Part shown: positions 31,992-39,932 of the stretch, in pieces | How the letters are laid out: every line of letters starts with the position of its first letter | How positions within the stretch are numbered: the first letter of the stretch is position 1 | Source: a virus | Length of the DNA stretch: 64,000 nucleotides | Reading direction: 5' to 3' (one strand) | IMG/VR virus record: IMGVR_UViG_3300009503_000018 | Coordinates: 1 to 64,000 of that record | The notes under the pieces: model-generated | The model's input: the letters and a program-made list of their open reading frames with translations, nothing else | Told to the model about the DNA's origin: nothing | Databases searched by the model: none | Translations under genes and position numbers: made by a program

Positions 31992-32297
31992 TCACGTTAG
32001 AATATCGCCGTAAATCTCTTCGTCAGTTCTCATATTGCGAATTCGATAATGCATAGAATTTGGGGGGAATCTATAGTACATTACGGTTGTACCGAACCGG
32101 CCAAAAGCGACTTCAATGCAGTTCTCCTTTACCAATGCTTGCAATCCACGCAACGCCACATCAAAAGAAATCGGATAGTTATTAATGCATTGCCAAATAT
32201 TTTTATCGTTGCGATAGCAAAAGTCAATCATCCACTCATGCTCTGGAGAGGTGTCTCTTTCGCAATAAATAGTGAATATGTCGGGAGAAGGTTCCAT
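31992..32297 (-). CDS. Small-paralogue family member A
   Basis: This 101-residue protein has the pattern EWMIDFCYRNDKNIWQCI, then SFDVALRGLQALV, then MHYRIRNMRTDEEIYGDILT. It is a close copy of the next gene (32305-32682), which shares WQCINNYPISFDVALRGLQA. The family motif is W[IM][IV][DE] ... R[IL]RN..T.EI. The function is unknown. Confidence 0.7.
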   Translation of the reverse strand: MEPSPDIFTIYCERDTSPEHEWMIDFCYRNDKNIWQCINNYPISFDVALRGLQALVKENCIEVAFGRFGTTVMYYRFPPNSMHYRIRNMRTDEEIYGDILT

Positions 32298-32304
32298 AAG
32301 ATAA

Positions 32305-32682
32305 TCACATCAGAACATCACCGTAAATCCCTTCGTCAGTTCTCATATTGCGAATTCGATAATGCGTACAATTCGGGGGGAACCGGTAATAAAATACGGA
32401 CTGACCAAAATCGAGGGAGAGCCCAATACGGTTCGTATTGACCAAAGCTTGCAATCCACGCAATGCCACATCAAAAGAAATCGGATAGTTATTAATGCAT
32501 TGCCAGATATTAATTGTCGCAATGCTTATGAAATATTCAATCACCCACTCATATTTTGGAGATGGGTCTCTTTTGCAATAAATAGTGAATGTGTCGGGAG
32601 CATGTTCCATATTGTGAACTGATTCGATTTCTGCTATCCCGTCCGCATTGTACTGAATTTCGTGGACGCGGATGTGTATCAT
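32305..32682 (-). CDS. Small-paralogue family member B
   Basis: This 125-residue protein may start at ATG 32682 (MIHIRVHEIQYNADG) or internally at MEHAPDTF, which aligns with the start of member A. Apart from the N-terminal extension it matches the neighbour over its length. The two genes are a tandem duplication 7 bases apart. The function is unknown. Confidence 0.7.
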   Translation of the reverse strand: MIHIRVHEIQYNADGIAEIESVHNMEHAPDTFTIYCKRDPSPKYEWVIEYFISIATINIWQCINNYPISFDVALRGLQALVNTNRIGLSLDFGQSVFYYRFPPNCTHYRIRNMRTDEGIYGDVLM

Positions 32683-32731
32683 ACATTACTTTTGTTCGAT
32701 CTCAAAGAATAGGACTCCGAACGAGGACTGT

Positions 32732-33055
32732 TCACAGTACATGAAAAACATGTGATAAAGAAAAGAGAACAACCGTCAAATATACCACGAGGAGAAATCG
32801 CCAGGCTGTTTGCACCAGAGGTCGATGCCTCCACGGAATGGACAATGTCAGCAATCCCGTTTTATACAAAAAAATCATCATCATGGCTTGTGGCAATCCA
32901 TGCACTCCAATCAAATATTTGACAATCGGATTCAATTCGACCACGTCATGACGTGCAGTCAATCCGATGTAGGTCGTGATGGAATCCAAAGCAAATAGGC
33001 AAATCAAAAAACCATAAAGAAAAAACTGGGAATTCTTTTTTACATAGTTTTGCAT
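32732..33055 (-). CDS. DUF5658-like membrane protein
   Basis: The start is taken at MQNYVKKNSQFF (33055). This 107-residue protein has three membrane helices and the segment LDSITTYIGLTARHDVVELN-PIVKYLI, which matches the DUF5658 pattern (conserved D..TT...G..E.NP). It is an inner-membrane protein of unknown role, possibly superinfection exclusion or lysis control. Confidence 0.7.
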   Translation of the reverse strand: MQNYVKKNSQFFLYGFLICLFALDSITTYIGLTARHDVVELNPIVKYLIGVHGLPQAMMMIFLYKTGLLTLSIPWRHRPLVQTAWRFLLVVYLTVVLFSLSHVFHVL

Positions 33056-33132
33056 AAAAAACTCCACACGAACCAGCTCAGATATGCTCCGACCAGAACG
33101 CCATAAACAAATGCAATGTCGCTGTCACGCAT
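33040..33132 (-). CDS. 30-residue single-helix membrane peptide
   Basis: MRDSDIAFVYGVLVGAYLSW FVWSFLCKTM is a complete frame with a TTGGGTG site, one membrane helix and an overlap with the start of the DUF5658-like gene. The two may be co-translated membrane partners. Support is by frame, hydrophobicity and coupling only. Confidence 0.5.
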   Translation of the reverse strand: MRDSDIAFVYGVLVGAYLSWFVWSFLCKTM

Positions 33133-33162
33133 AAATTTTCACCCAATAGTCTTTGCTCATTC

Positions 33163-33420
33163 CTATTTTACAAATGTTGGCAATATTGGCAAAAGGTGCC
33201 ACATTGCCGTATCTCTAGGATCGACAGAACGACAGGACGCTAACGCCCGTCTTTCCTCATCCTGAATGAGGAGATCGTACAAAGAAACTGTGGCGTAGGA
33301 AACCGCTAGACGAAGCGTCTGTTTATGCTCCTTCGACAGGATTTCGTCATTGACGCGATCAAGCGCGTCCAGCGCTTCATCAAATTTTCTTTGCCATTCC
33401 TCAAATTCTTTCGGAGTCAT
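33163..33420 (-). CDS. Small helical protein, unknown
   Basis: This 85-residue protein begins MTPKEFEEWQRKFDEALDAL with a charged helical N-terminal half and a helical C-terminal half. It is probably translated with the membrane genes downstream. No family is recognised. Confidence 0.6.
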   Translation of the reverse strand: MTPKEFEEWQRKFDEALDALDRVNDEILSKEHKQTLRLAVSYATVSLYDLLIQDEERRALASCRSVDPRDTAMWHLLPILPTFVK

Positions 33421-33484
33421 AATGAATGATTTTTCTTTTTATAAACTACTTATTGGAGTGTATGGCATAGACTACGCACCGTTA

Positions 33485-33655
33485 TTACAATCTCGATCTC
33501 TCTTCACGCGCGGCACGCTGTCCCTGAATATAGCCGCTACGATACATAGGATTGGGCGAGGTCAATGCGGTGATAAGACGAATGCCGTTGCGCGCGTCCA
33601 AATAGCCATTGCGCCATGCATCACGCCACGTTGGATCACTGGGATACTCGGTCAT
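33485..33655 (-). CDS. Small phage protein (56 residues)
   Basis: A complete frame starts MTEYPSDPTWRDAWRNGYLD and ends GYIQGQRAAREERSRL. It has an AGAGGAG ribosome-binding site and lies 24 bases downstream of a consensus promoter at 33679-33707. The W..AW..GY.DARNG pattern is typical of small early phage proteins of unknown role. Confidence 0.7.
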   Translation of the reverse strand: MTEYPSDPTWRDAWRNGYLDARNGIRLITALTSPNPMYRSGYIQGQRAAREERSRL

Positions 33656-33678
33656 TTGTACTCCTCTTCTAAAATTCG

Positions 33679-33707
33679 AGAATATCAGGATTGATGATCA
33701 ATGTCAA
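33679..33707 (-). promoter_or_regulatory. Sigma70-type promoter, conserved-spacer family
   Basis: TTGACA, 17-base spacer ttgatcatcaatcctga, TATTCT. It drives the 56-residue gene. The spacer resembles that at 42141. Confidence 0.75.
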
Positions 33708-33786
33708 TAATCTTTGGCCTGTGCGTAAAACATATAGGAAGACATAGCGCTTGGATCGGCACAGACCGAGGACCATCCTCGGCGTA

Positions 33787-34200
33787 CTATTTCCACTGAA
33801 TGCCGGCTCGAAATACCGGCATGACTTCGTACCGGAATTGTGGGCTTAAATGTATTACACAATGATAGGTAAATCCCGCATTTGCAATGCGCCGTAGAAC
33901 AGTATCCGCCCATTCCTTTTCTTTGTCGTGCTGTGGATCAATTAGTAACAGAAAGTACACATCCTGATAAATCACGCGCAGAGCATCGAATGCTTTTTCA
34001 AGTCGGGGAAGAGTAAACACGTTCGGATATTCACCACCATATGGATCACTGTCATCGAGCAGAATTTCGTATTGTCCTATAATTTCATTTTGAAAAACTG
34101 ACGACAAATCCACTTCTTTATACAAGAGCCGACCATGTGGAATAAACACAACGCCCCGAATATGTTCTTTTTCTTTTTTTGAGTCCTTCAGTAGTAGCAT
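33787..34200 (-). CDS. Unknown protein
   Basis: This 137-residue mixed alpha/beta protein has GVVFIPHGRLLYKEVDLSSV at the N terminus and VYFLLLIDPQHDKEKEWADT in the middle. It starts one base after the GNAT gene ends, so the pair is co-expressed. The alternative frame at 33704-33913 is rejected as a shadow. No family is recognised. Confidence 0.65.
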   Translation of the reverse strand: MLLLKDSKKEKEHIRGVVFIPHGRLLYKEVDLSSVFQNEIIGQYEILLDDSDPYGGEYPNVFTLPRLEKAFDALRVIYQDVYFLLLIDPQHDKEKEWADTVLRRIANAGFTYHCVIHLSPQFRYEVMPVFRAGIQWK

Positions 34201-34201
34201 C

Positions 34202-34627
34202 TTATAACTTGTGCTCCACGTAATGTCCGACGACGCAGTCGTACCCGCGCTCCTTCGCCGCCTCTAGTGCTTTAGCCCGTAGCTTGGCGGATACACCCGA
34301 ACGGCGCCAAATGTGCGCAACGAACGTGCCCCAGTCGTAACAAACGCGCTTCGCGCACCAACCCGGCGCCGCGCTCTCGCCCCACAGAATATATCCCACG
34401 ATCGCGCCACATGGCCCCATTTCCGCAATGAACGTCGGCTCGCCGCGTTGCGACCATTCGAGGCCCATCTTCCACAGCCGATCCACGTTTTCGTCCGTCG
34501 GCGCCAGGAGGAATCGGAATCCGTCTCGCGCTGCCTCTTCGAGACATGCACGGATCATCGACTTGAGGATAAACGAGTCTTCGGGCCGCCACGGACGAAT
34601 GTTAATCACTTGTGCCTTCTTAGCCAT
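34202..34627 (-). CDS. GNAT-family acetyltransferase
   Basis: This 141-residue protein follows the GNAT order: INIRPWRPEDSFILKSMIRA (N-terminal strand-helix), PTFIAEMGPCGAIVGYILWG (central sheet), FVAHIWRRSGVSAKLRAKAL (acetyl-CoA pyrophosphate loop, R-R-S-G-V/A) and AAKERGYDCVVG. GNAT enzymes transfer acetyl groups to amines of proteins, peptides or small molecules. The leader and the first residues MAKKAQ are shared almost exactly with two plus-strand genes at 40.4 and 40.7 kb. Base composition is more GC-rich than the neighbours. Confidence 0.85.
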   Translation of the reverse strand: MAKKAQVINIRPWRPEDSFILKSMIRACLEEAARDGFRFLLAPTDENVDRLWKMGLEWSQRGEPTFIAEMGPCGAIVGYILWGESAAPGWCAKRVCYDWGTFVAHIWRRSGVSAKLRAKALEAAKERGYDCVVGHYVEHKL

Positions 34628-34742
34628 AAGGGTCTCCTTTGTTAACGGGAAAGCCTATCATACACGGGTTCGTGAATTTTGTCAATGCGCGAGTGCTATG
34701 TTTATGCCTATAGCTGCCGTAGCAAGTAGTGAATCACACTAT
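34622..34742 (-). repeat. Promoter-leader cassette, copy A
   Basis: About 120 bases including TTGACA (34680-34685), spacer aaattcacgaacccgtg, TATGAT (34657-34662), the leader, GGAGACCCTTATG and the first codons are nearly identical to 40320-40417 and 40563-40707. Copies A and C also share the upstream agtgtgattcactacttgct, the 3' end of the 69-residue gene at 40401. Confidence 0.9.
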
Positions 34743-34867
34743 ATACAGTTAACTTAACTAACCCAGTTTTGGAATGCCTTGAGGATTCTCGTAGCGTACC
34801 ACTTGATACAGTTAACTTAACTAACCCAGTTTTGGAATGCCTTGAGGATTCTCGTAGCGTACCACTT
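34741..34867. repeat. 62-bp tandem duplication at a gene's 3' end
   Basis: The end of the 94-residue gene (tacagttaacttaactaacc through gtagcgtaccacttgata) is repeated immediately downstream of its stop, with no change seen. The duplicate carries the last codons and the stop but no start, so it is untranslated. Confidence 0.9.
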
Positions 34868-35101
34868 GATATCTATTGACGATTGTTCCCACTCATACCA
34901 TTCTTTGGCATCAGCAACTAAATCTTTAACTTTTTCTAACAACTGTTGATCAGTCAGCAAAGCCCAATTACCGAGTTTTTTCAAGACTCTGACGGCATAC
35001 CATTTGAGGTCTGGTGACGAGCGTTCCCATGTATACCATTCGTCGGCATCAGTGACCAAATCTTTAACGCGCCAGCGCAGTCCTTCAAGGTCATTTTCCA
35101 T
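34817..35101 (-). CDS. Internally duplicated helical protein
   Basis: This 94-residue protein consists of two copies of a 36-residue unit: RVKDLVTDADEWYTWERSS...NW and KVKDLVADAKEWYEWEQSS...NW. Each unit is a helix-turn-helix of Trp/Tyr-rich amphipathic segments. It directly follows the 65-residue gene. The function is unknown. Confidence 0.7.
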   Translation of the reverse strand: MENDLEGLRWRVKDLVTDADEWYTWERSSPDLKWYAVRVLKKLGNWALLTDQQLLEKVKDLVADAKEWYEWEQSSIDIKWYATRILKAFQNWVS

Positions 35102-35299
35102 TTATTCCTCCGAACGACGGACTAGTTCAAACCAGTTTCCGCGAGCGTATCCAAATGCGCGACCGTCCGTTGTCTCGGCATACGCGGTTTTGTTTTCTTC
35201 ATCGTAAAAAAGCAGCGCCGCATATTCATTTTTTGATAACCGCCGGTCGAGCGTTGTCATGAGCGCTCGTTCGACGGGGAATCGAATGATTTTTGACAC
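35102..35299 (-). CDS. Small unknown protein, GTG start, MSKI leader
   Basis: This 65-residue protein starts GTG (VSKIIRFPVERALMTTLDRR) behind AAGGAGAAATCAC. The middle LSKNEYAALLFYDEENKTAY has strands, plus a possible LSKN tag. The leader and first codons match those of the clamp gene (35370-36149). No family is recognised. Confidence 0.65.
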   Translation of the reverse strand: MSKIIRFPVERALMTTLDRRLSKNEYAALLFYDEENKTAYAETTDGRAFGYARGNWFELVRRSEE

Positions 35300-35369
35300 G
35301 TGATTTCTCCTTTACAATCGAGTATACGGAAAAGGAACCCATGTATGACAAATACGCCATCTTCGGAAG

Positions 35370-36149
35370 TCACAATTCCAATTTTTCCAGCACGGGCATG
35401 AGGACGTAAGTGAAGCGCGGATCGCGCGACCCACGGATAACCACGGGACTGGCGTCGTCCGTGATCCCAATCGAAATGATATCGTATGCCGCATGGAGGC
35501 GCAACACATCGGTCAGGTGGCGCGTGTCGAACGCAATGGTGAGCGGCCTTGCGTCGTAACGTATCGGCAGCGCGCTGGCTTGCGGATTCGCGTCCGGCAC
35601 AACGTCGAGGCGGCCGTGGTCGAAGTGCAAACGGACGGTTGGGGAGTGCTTGGGATAGAGACGATATAAGGCGTCGAGGAACTCTTCGCACGGGACCTCA
35701 GCGGTTATACCATGAGGCTTTGGGATGGCCTCATGGTACGGAAAGGTGACATCGCGCAGCACGGGCAAGACGATGATGGAAGTGCCGTCGGTCGTCCGCA
35801 CGTCAAGGCCGCGGTCGGTCAGCGCAAGGGTCATTTGAGCGTCCGACCGGCCACCCACGAGTCGCTCGTGTAGGTCGGCCAGCGGCTTGCGCGGGATAAC
35901 GAGCCCGGGCGGTAGATCGACGGCCTCGCAGTCCCGTTCAACGACGGCGAGCCGATACCCATCGCTGGCGACCAGGCGCAGCGCGCAGGGCGGTTGGGTC
36001 TCTATGAGGACGGTGCTCAGATAGGGACGTGCCGGATCACGCCCCGCAGCGAACAGGGTCCGGTCTAGCATTTCGCGGAACGTGCGTGCGACAATCCGTA
36101 CCGTAGGGGCCGCGTCCGTACTGTTACTGAGCGTCGTTATTTTTGACAC
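35370..36149 (-). CDS. DnaN-like sliding clamp, short (two-domain) form
   Basis: This 259-residue protein resembles the DNA polymerase III beta clamp by RLVASDGYRLAVVERD (the classic L.ATDG.RLA motif), IPRKPLADL and the C-terminal SPVVIRGSRDPRFTYVLMPV. Bacterial DnaN is about 366 residues with three domains per monomer; here one domain is absent. A shorter clamp may trimerise, as T4 gp45 does, or may act as a decoy; both are inference. It has a GTG start with GGAGAAATTAC and a promoter at 36181-36209. The gene is clearly GC-richer than its neighbours, which suggests transfer. Confidence 0.75.
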   Translation of the reverse strand: MSKITTLSNSTDAAPTVRIVARTFREMLDRTLFAAGRDPARPYLSTVLIETQPPCALRLVASDGYRLAVVERDCEAVDLPPGLVIPRKPLADLHERLVGGRSDAQMTLALTDRGLDVRTTDGTSIIVLPVLRDVTFPYHEAIPKPHGITAEVPCEEFLDALYRLYPKHSPTVRLHFDHGRLDVVPDANPQASALPIRYDARPLTIAFDTRHLTDVLRLHAAYDIISIGITDDASPVVIRGSRDPRFTYVLMPVLEKLEL

Positions 36150-36180
36150 GTAATTTCTCCTTCATTCATTCGCTATATTG

Positions 36181-36209
36181 ACTTTACCCGGATTAGCGAA
36201 TTTTGTCAA
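36181..36209 (-). promoter_or_regulatory. Promoter of the clamp gene, conserved-spacer family
   Basis: TTGACA, 17-base spacer aaattcgctaatccggg, TAAAGT. The spacer is nearly that of 40276-40304 and 41149-41177. Confidence 0.75.
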
Positions 36210-36264
36210 TACGCAAATGCTATGTTCTCTTAGCAGCCTCCCCGGTACGTAGATGTGATCAGCG

Positions 36265-36969
36265 TCAACTCAGCGACGGGCTTGAAGACTTCTCCGTATG
36301 TGGGTTATTATTGAGTACTGTCGTTTTTCCCTTGGAACCGGGCTTCGGTTTTGCTGCCATAATATTGTTAATTTCCGGCGTGTACTTTCCAGTCTTGGGA
36401 TTGAGCTTATTCTCGATCACGAGCCGACATTCGCGACCAATGACGGTATCCTTAAAAAAAGGAATAGAAAGCTTCAAGGCATTCAACGTCTTCACCAACT
36501 TGGACTGTGAATCGAAAGTATATCGGGTATACCAACTTAGTACGCCCTTGTCTTCATGACCAATTAGGACAAAATCCCAACGAAATCCCGAATACTGATC
36601 TACTAACACAACCCGTCCAGATTGCGGCTTATTCCCTTTAAATACAGAGCTATCACGCTCGAATTGAACATTGACAACAATCGCTAAATACGTATCATCG
36701 TCGAGGCTGCCCTTAAAAAGGGGGTTGTGCTTGTACTTATTGCAAAATTTCGCTTTGAATTCGTTTTCAATACGGGATCGCCAAAGCTGACGGCGAACGA
36801 CATCTCCCCGCGTATGAGCCAAAGCACACTGTAGTTCAGTAGCGAGTAGGGCAGACCGATCTTCTTCGGATAGTGGCGATTTGACAATATCATCAAAATA
36901 TGATATGGCATTTTGCCGTCTAATATCGAATAGCTTATCGGCGGGTCGTTGTACAGTTTTGGTCGCCAT
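36265..36969 (-). CDS. Unknown protein, possible DUF669-like or single-strand-DNA-binding protein
   Basis: This 234-residue protein has a helical N-terminal half. The C-terminal half reads VIGRECRLVIENKLNPKTGK-YTPEINNIM, a pattern like small phage DUF669/SSB-type domains, and a Lys/Ser-rich unstructured tail. An AAAGGAG site precedes the ATG. The call is tentative. Confidence 0.55.
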   Translation of the reverse strand: MATKTVQRPADKLFDIRRQNAISYFDDIVKSPLSEEDRSALLATELQCALAHTRGDVVRRQLWRSRIENEFKAKFCNKYKHNPLFKGSLDDDTYLAIVVNVQFERDSSVFKGNKPQSGRVVLVDQYSGFRWDFVLIGHEDKGVLSWYTRYTFDSQSKLVKTLNALKLSIPFFKDTVIGRECRLVIENKLNPKTGKYTPEINNIMAAKPKPGSKGKTTVLNNNPHTEKSSSPSLS

Positions 36970-37002
36970 TTTTTTCTCCTTTTCTATTGCTTATATAAAT
37001 CT

Positions 37003-37031
37003 TACTTACCATAGTCGGTAATCAATTGCAA
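37003..37031 (-). promoter_or_regulatory. Weak promoter of the 36265-36969 gene
   Basis: TTGCAA, 17-base spacer ttgattaccgactatgg, TAAGTA. Spacing and spacer are like those of other members, though both hexamers are off consensus. Confidence 0.5.
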
Positions 37032-37198
37032 GTACCCCCTGTTGTCCGCAATGCGGTTTCTTTCTTCGCGGTTGTGGCGTGCGGCCTAGCGGAGTTGCGT
37101 CATGTTTCTACCTTATTCCTAATTCCTATCTTCTTCCTGCCCAGATTTCGCACGCGGCGCGCATCGGATCGTCAGAAAGCAAGAAAACGAACCGGGAT

Positions 37199-37363
37199 TC
37201 AATCTGGCTCATCACACAACGGACACACCAGCGCACGACCTTCGTACCTCCAACCCGCCGGCAACAAACACATCGGTGGTCGGTCAAAGGCGCCGAGAAC
37301 GTTGTGCATAGTGACCCACCCACAGCGGTCGCAGACAAAGCGATACTCAATGTAGATCGGCAT
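37199..37363 (-). CDS. Small zinc-ribbon protein
   Basis: This 54-residue protein MPIYIEYRFVCDRCGW ... ALVCPLCDEPD has two CxxC pairs (residues 11-14 and 47-50) and an AAGGATT site. A plus-strand frame over the same bases is rejected. It is a likely small zinc-binding early protein. Confidence 0.75.
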   Translation of the reverse strand: MPIYIEYRFVCDRCGWVTMHNVLGAFDRPPMCLLPAGWRYEGRALVCPLCDEPD

Positions 37364-37422
37364 GATCAATCCTTCTATCTCTTTTATTTTCCAATACTTA
37401 TTTCCAATTTTTTACCATTTAT

Positions 37423-37689
37423 CTATTTGAAATTCTTACGATTTTTGTGGCCTTTGCTATCCTTTTTCCCCTTTTCTTTTGTTACTAAATCCAATTTTTT
37501 CGCCAACCTTTTCTGAATTGTAATTTTCAATTCCGTTTTTCGTACCGGGATGTGTATCCCAATAGAACGACCTTTTCGGTCGATAACGTCAAAAATGTAA
37601 TATCGAGGATTCACTGTTTTATAGACTCGGAATTTACAAAATCGACCTTGGATTTCAACTCCGGGTTGGAATTTATGCGAAAACTGCAT
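37423..37689 (-). CDS. Small basic protein
   Basis: This 88-residue protein has a barrel-like N-terminal part (GVEIQGRFCKFRVYKTVNPR ... YYIFDVIDRKGRSIGIHIPV) and a highly basic C terminus. It may bind nucleic acid. It overlaps the start of the upstream gene's stop region by 17 bases. Confidence 0.65.
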   Translation of the reverse strand: MQFSHKFQPGVEIQGRFCKFRVYKTVNPRYYIFDVIDRKGRSIGIHIPVRKTELKITIQKRLAKKLDLVTKEKGKKDSKGHKNRKNFK

Positions 37690-37909
37690 ATGGGATAATC
37701 TCCCCTGTTATGATATTGCGAAATCTAAAAGAAAAAATGCAATCCTTAACGCGACCGCAACGGGCGCGGACAATAGACACACAATCTTCGAGAGTACATG
37801 GGTTCATTGGAATCCCATTACATCCACGCCGACAGTTTTCATGATACCACGAATCTTCAGTCACAGTCCACCGCCCCGCTTCGGTGTAAATGTCAATAAC
37901 CCATTCCAT
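37673..37909 (-). CDS. Small-paralogue family member C
   Basis: This 78-residue protein starts MEWVIDIYTEAGRWTVTEDS and ends FRFRNIITGEIIPYAVFA. It has an internal CRRGC-type Cys pair. It is the first of three tandem copies (37.7-38.5 kb) that share WYHENCRRGC/WFRNSCRHGC, the TLEDC/SLEEC helix and the RFRNI.TGEIIPY ending. The function is unknown. Confidence 0.75.
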   Translation of the reverse strand: MEWVIDIYTEAGRWTVTEDSWYHENCRRGCNGIPMNPCTLEDCVSIVRARCGRVKDCIFSFRFRNIITGEIIPYAVFA

Positions 37910-37912
37910 GAC

Positions 37913-38161
37913 TTATACGAAAAGCTCATAGGGAATGATTTCTCCCGTTTTGATATTGCGAAATCTCCAATACGGAGCGCACTTTCGTTTGTTACGAACC
38001 ACGACTAAACACTCTTCGAGAGAATGTGGCTTCATTGGAAGCTGATTACATCCATGCCGGCAGCTATTGCGAAACCACGAATCTTCAGCTACACCCCAAT
38101 TGAGATTACCCTGATCGTCGTAGTCTCGTATTTCGATAATCCACTCCCTCTTTTGTCTCAT
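37913..38161 (-). CDS. Small-paralogue family member D
   Basis: The start is taken at MRQKREWIIEIRDYDDQGNL (38161) behind CAGGATT; an earlier Met would overlap the upstream gene. This 82-residue protein is a close copy of members C and E, with HSLEECLVVVRNKRKCAPYW and RFRNIKTGEIIPYELFV. The function is unknown. Confidence 0.75.
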   Translation of the reverse strand: MRQKREWIIEIRDYDDQGNLNWGVAEDSWFRNSCRHGCNQLPMKPHSLEECLVVVRNKRKCAPYWRFRNIKTGEIIPYELFV

Positions 38162-38171
38162 AATCCTGGCG

Positions 38172-38462
38172 TTAATAAACAGTACTTCCCGCATCAACGA
38201 AAAGCTCATAGGGAATGATTTCTCCCGTTTTGATATTGCGAAATCTCCAATTAGGAGCGAGCTTTCGTTTTATAAGAACCACGGCTAAACAATCTTCAAG
38301 AGAATGTGGCTGCATCGGAAGATTATATGCCCAAGCAGACTGGCAAATTCGACGGGTTTTACATCCATGCCGGCAGCTATTGCGAAACCACGAATCTTCA
38401 GCTACCATCCACTGTCCCGCAGTGGTATAAATGTCAATAACCCACGATTTGCTTTGTCTCAT
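38172..38462 (-). CDS. Small-paralogue family member E
   Basis: This 96-residue protein starts MRQSKSWVIDIYTTAGQWMV and has an extra insertion (KTRRICQSAWAY) compared with member D. The C terminus RFRNIKTGEIIPYELFV is identical at protein level to member D and nearly so at DNA level. A GTAGGATT site precedes the ATG. The gap 38463-38623 holds only short overlapping hydrophobic frames that I cannot support. Confidence 0.75.
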   Translation of the reverse strand: MRQSKSWVIDIYTTAGQWMVAEDSWFRNSCRHGCKTRRICQSAWAYNLPMQPHSLEDCLAVVLIKRKLAPNWRFRNIKTGEIIPYELFVDAGSTVY

Positions 38463-38623
38463 AATCCTACGTTAAGAAGCAAATGTGGAAGGCGCGGGTG
38501 TTCATATTTCGAAAAAGGATTTGGACGGTGAATAAGCAAGTAGAACAAAAAAAAGATTGCACCGGCTAAACACACAATATTGATAATTTTTTTTAACATT
38601 TTTAGTACAAACCGGGATGTCGT

Positions 38624-38953
38624 CTACGCTCGACGTGGACGGCCGCGATATTCGCGGGTGTCGCACTCGCCGGGATTCCTTTGCCACCCCATGTGAACCT
38701 CTACACGACGCATACCACATCGAGTGCATACCCATTCAAATCGGTACGTTGTCCCGCCAAGCGACCAAACGCCGGGGTTTGTATTGCAGCCGCCAACGAG
38801 TTTTACGTCATCGCTCCAGGCATGTTCTTCGTCCTCGTCCTTCGGGCATGGCGGCTCGTCCGCCCATGCTTCACAAATGCCATCCCCGCCACAACAAAAG
38901 TCGGTGGGATCATGGTCAATATCCCTAGTACAGTCATCGCAATAGTGAGCCAT
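38624..38953 (-). CDS. Zinc-binding small protein
   Basis: The start is taken at MAHYCDDCTRDIDHDP (38953) behind AGGAGGAAACGT. This 109-residue protein is acidic with Cys pairs (CDDC, DFCCGGDGIC, CTRCGMRRV) and a W..W-type end. It is likely a zinc ribbon/adaptor protein. It is co-expressed with the AAA+ gene 10 bases upstream. Confidence 0.75.
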   Translation of the reverse strand: MAHYCDDCTRDIDHDPTDFCCGGDGICEAWADEPPCPKDEDEEHAWSDDVKLVGGCNTNPGVWSLGGTTYRFEWVCTRCGMRRVEVHMGWQRNPGECDTREYRGRPRRA

Positions 38954-38963
38954 ACGTTTCCTC

Positions 38964-39932
38964 CTATGCTCCCTGCTTCCAGCACACGAGACGGGCAATG
39001 CGCTCAAACGTTTCTTGATCCTGCGAAGCCTTCAAGACATTCGCCAATTTCACGACGGTACGCAAAGAGACCTCGCGGAGCTGGGCCTGATGCGCTCGGA
39101 TGTATTCCAACACCGAAGCCCCTTGTTCCGGTGTAATCCCGAGATGTTCGACCATATCGGTCTTTTGCACGACCTGTTCAAGCCGCAAGAATAGCTCCTG
39201 AGCAGACCGCAGGTGCAGATCCAGATAATACGAGCGACTAAGTAGCGCCTCGATATGGGGGGCGAGTCGGCTCTTGAGCGATCGTTCGAAGTCCATGTTG
39301 GTCACGAAAATGACCGCGCCGTCGAACGTGAAAGAATTCGGCAAAATATTGCCGTTTTCATCCTTGAATCGGTATTCGCTCAACCAGGAGATGTGCCGGC
39401 TCTTTGTCGTATCCAGGGCGGTCTTGAGCATGTTGAGCGATGTTTCATCGCCAAAGATCGAATCACAATCGTCGAGCATCAGGATAGACGATGCCTCGCG
39501 CGAGTCATACAAGAGACCATACAACCCGCTCGCCCGAGCATATCCATGCACCACTCGGGTCTTGAAATTCCCCCATGCCGTTGCCGCGAGCAGCGCCCGC
39601 TCGATTGTGTACGTCTTGCCGATGCCGGGATTCCCGGCGACGATCAGCGCCCGATAATGCCCACGCAGCACCCCATAGGCCATGTCTTCGAGGGCATCGA
39701 ATCGTTCGGCAATTTCTTGCCGGAGTACCTCGACAGACTTCGTCTTGACCGGCTCGGGCGGGGAATCGGAGGAATCGGGGGCTGAATCGAAAGCATAGAC
39801 CGGATTTCGACCCCGAGACACACACCGGAGCTTCGGCACGGCCAAAGAGTGTTGTGCGCAATACGCCAGCAAATCGCTGCGCCGCACCGTCTTCCCAAAC
39901 TGATTCCTCAACGCGCAAAGATCAACCTTCAT
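38964..39932 (-). CDS. AAA+ ATPase
   Basis: This 322-residue protein has Walker A GNPGIGKT (about 98-105), Walker B SILMLDDCDSIF (about 147-158), sensor 1 AVIFVTNMDF and a C-terminal helical lid. The N terminus (1-60) is a small domain that may recognise a partner. The layout fits phage clamp-loader-like or remodelling ATPases. It is GC-rich like the clamp gene. The promoter is at 40018-40046. Confidence 0.85.
   Translation of the reverse strand: MKVDLCALRNQFGKTVRRSDLLAYCAQHSLAVPKLRCVSRGRNPVYAFDSAPDSSDSPPEPVKTKSVEVLRQEIAERFDALEDMAYGVLRGHYRALIVAGNPGIGKTYTIERALLAATAWGNFKTRVVHGYARASGLYGLLYDSREASSILMLDDCDSIFGDETSLNMLKTALDTTKSRHISWLSEYRFKDENGNILPNSFTFDGAVIFVTNMDFERSLKSRLAPHIEALLSRSYYLDLHLRSAQELFLRLEQVVQKTDMVEHLGITPEQGASVLEYIRAHQAQLREVSLRTVVKLANVLKASQDQETFERIARLVCWKQGA

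Noticed and set aside
33704-33913. 69-residue minus-strand frame MGGYCSTAHCKC
   Set aside because: Overlaps the 137-residue gene that follows the GNAT gene by one base; no start site.
37126-37350. 74-residue minus-strand frame with Cys
   Set aside because: Overlaps the 54-residue zinc-ribbon gene in another frame that has a better start and CxxC pairs.
38459-38623. Short hydrophobic frames between small-paralogue E and the zinc-binding gene
   Set aside because: Two overlapping frames each look membrane-like, neither has a ribosome-binding site; cannot choose.
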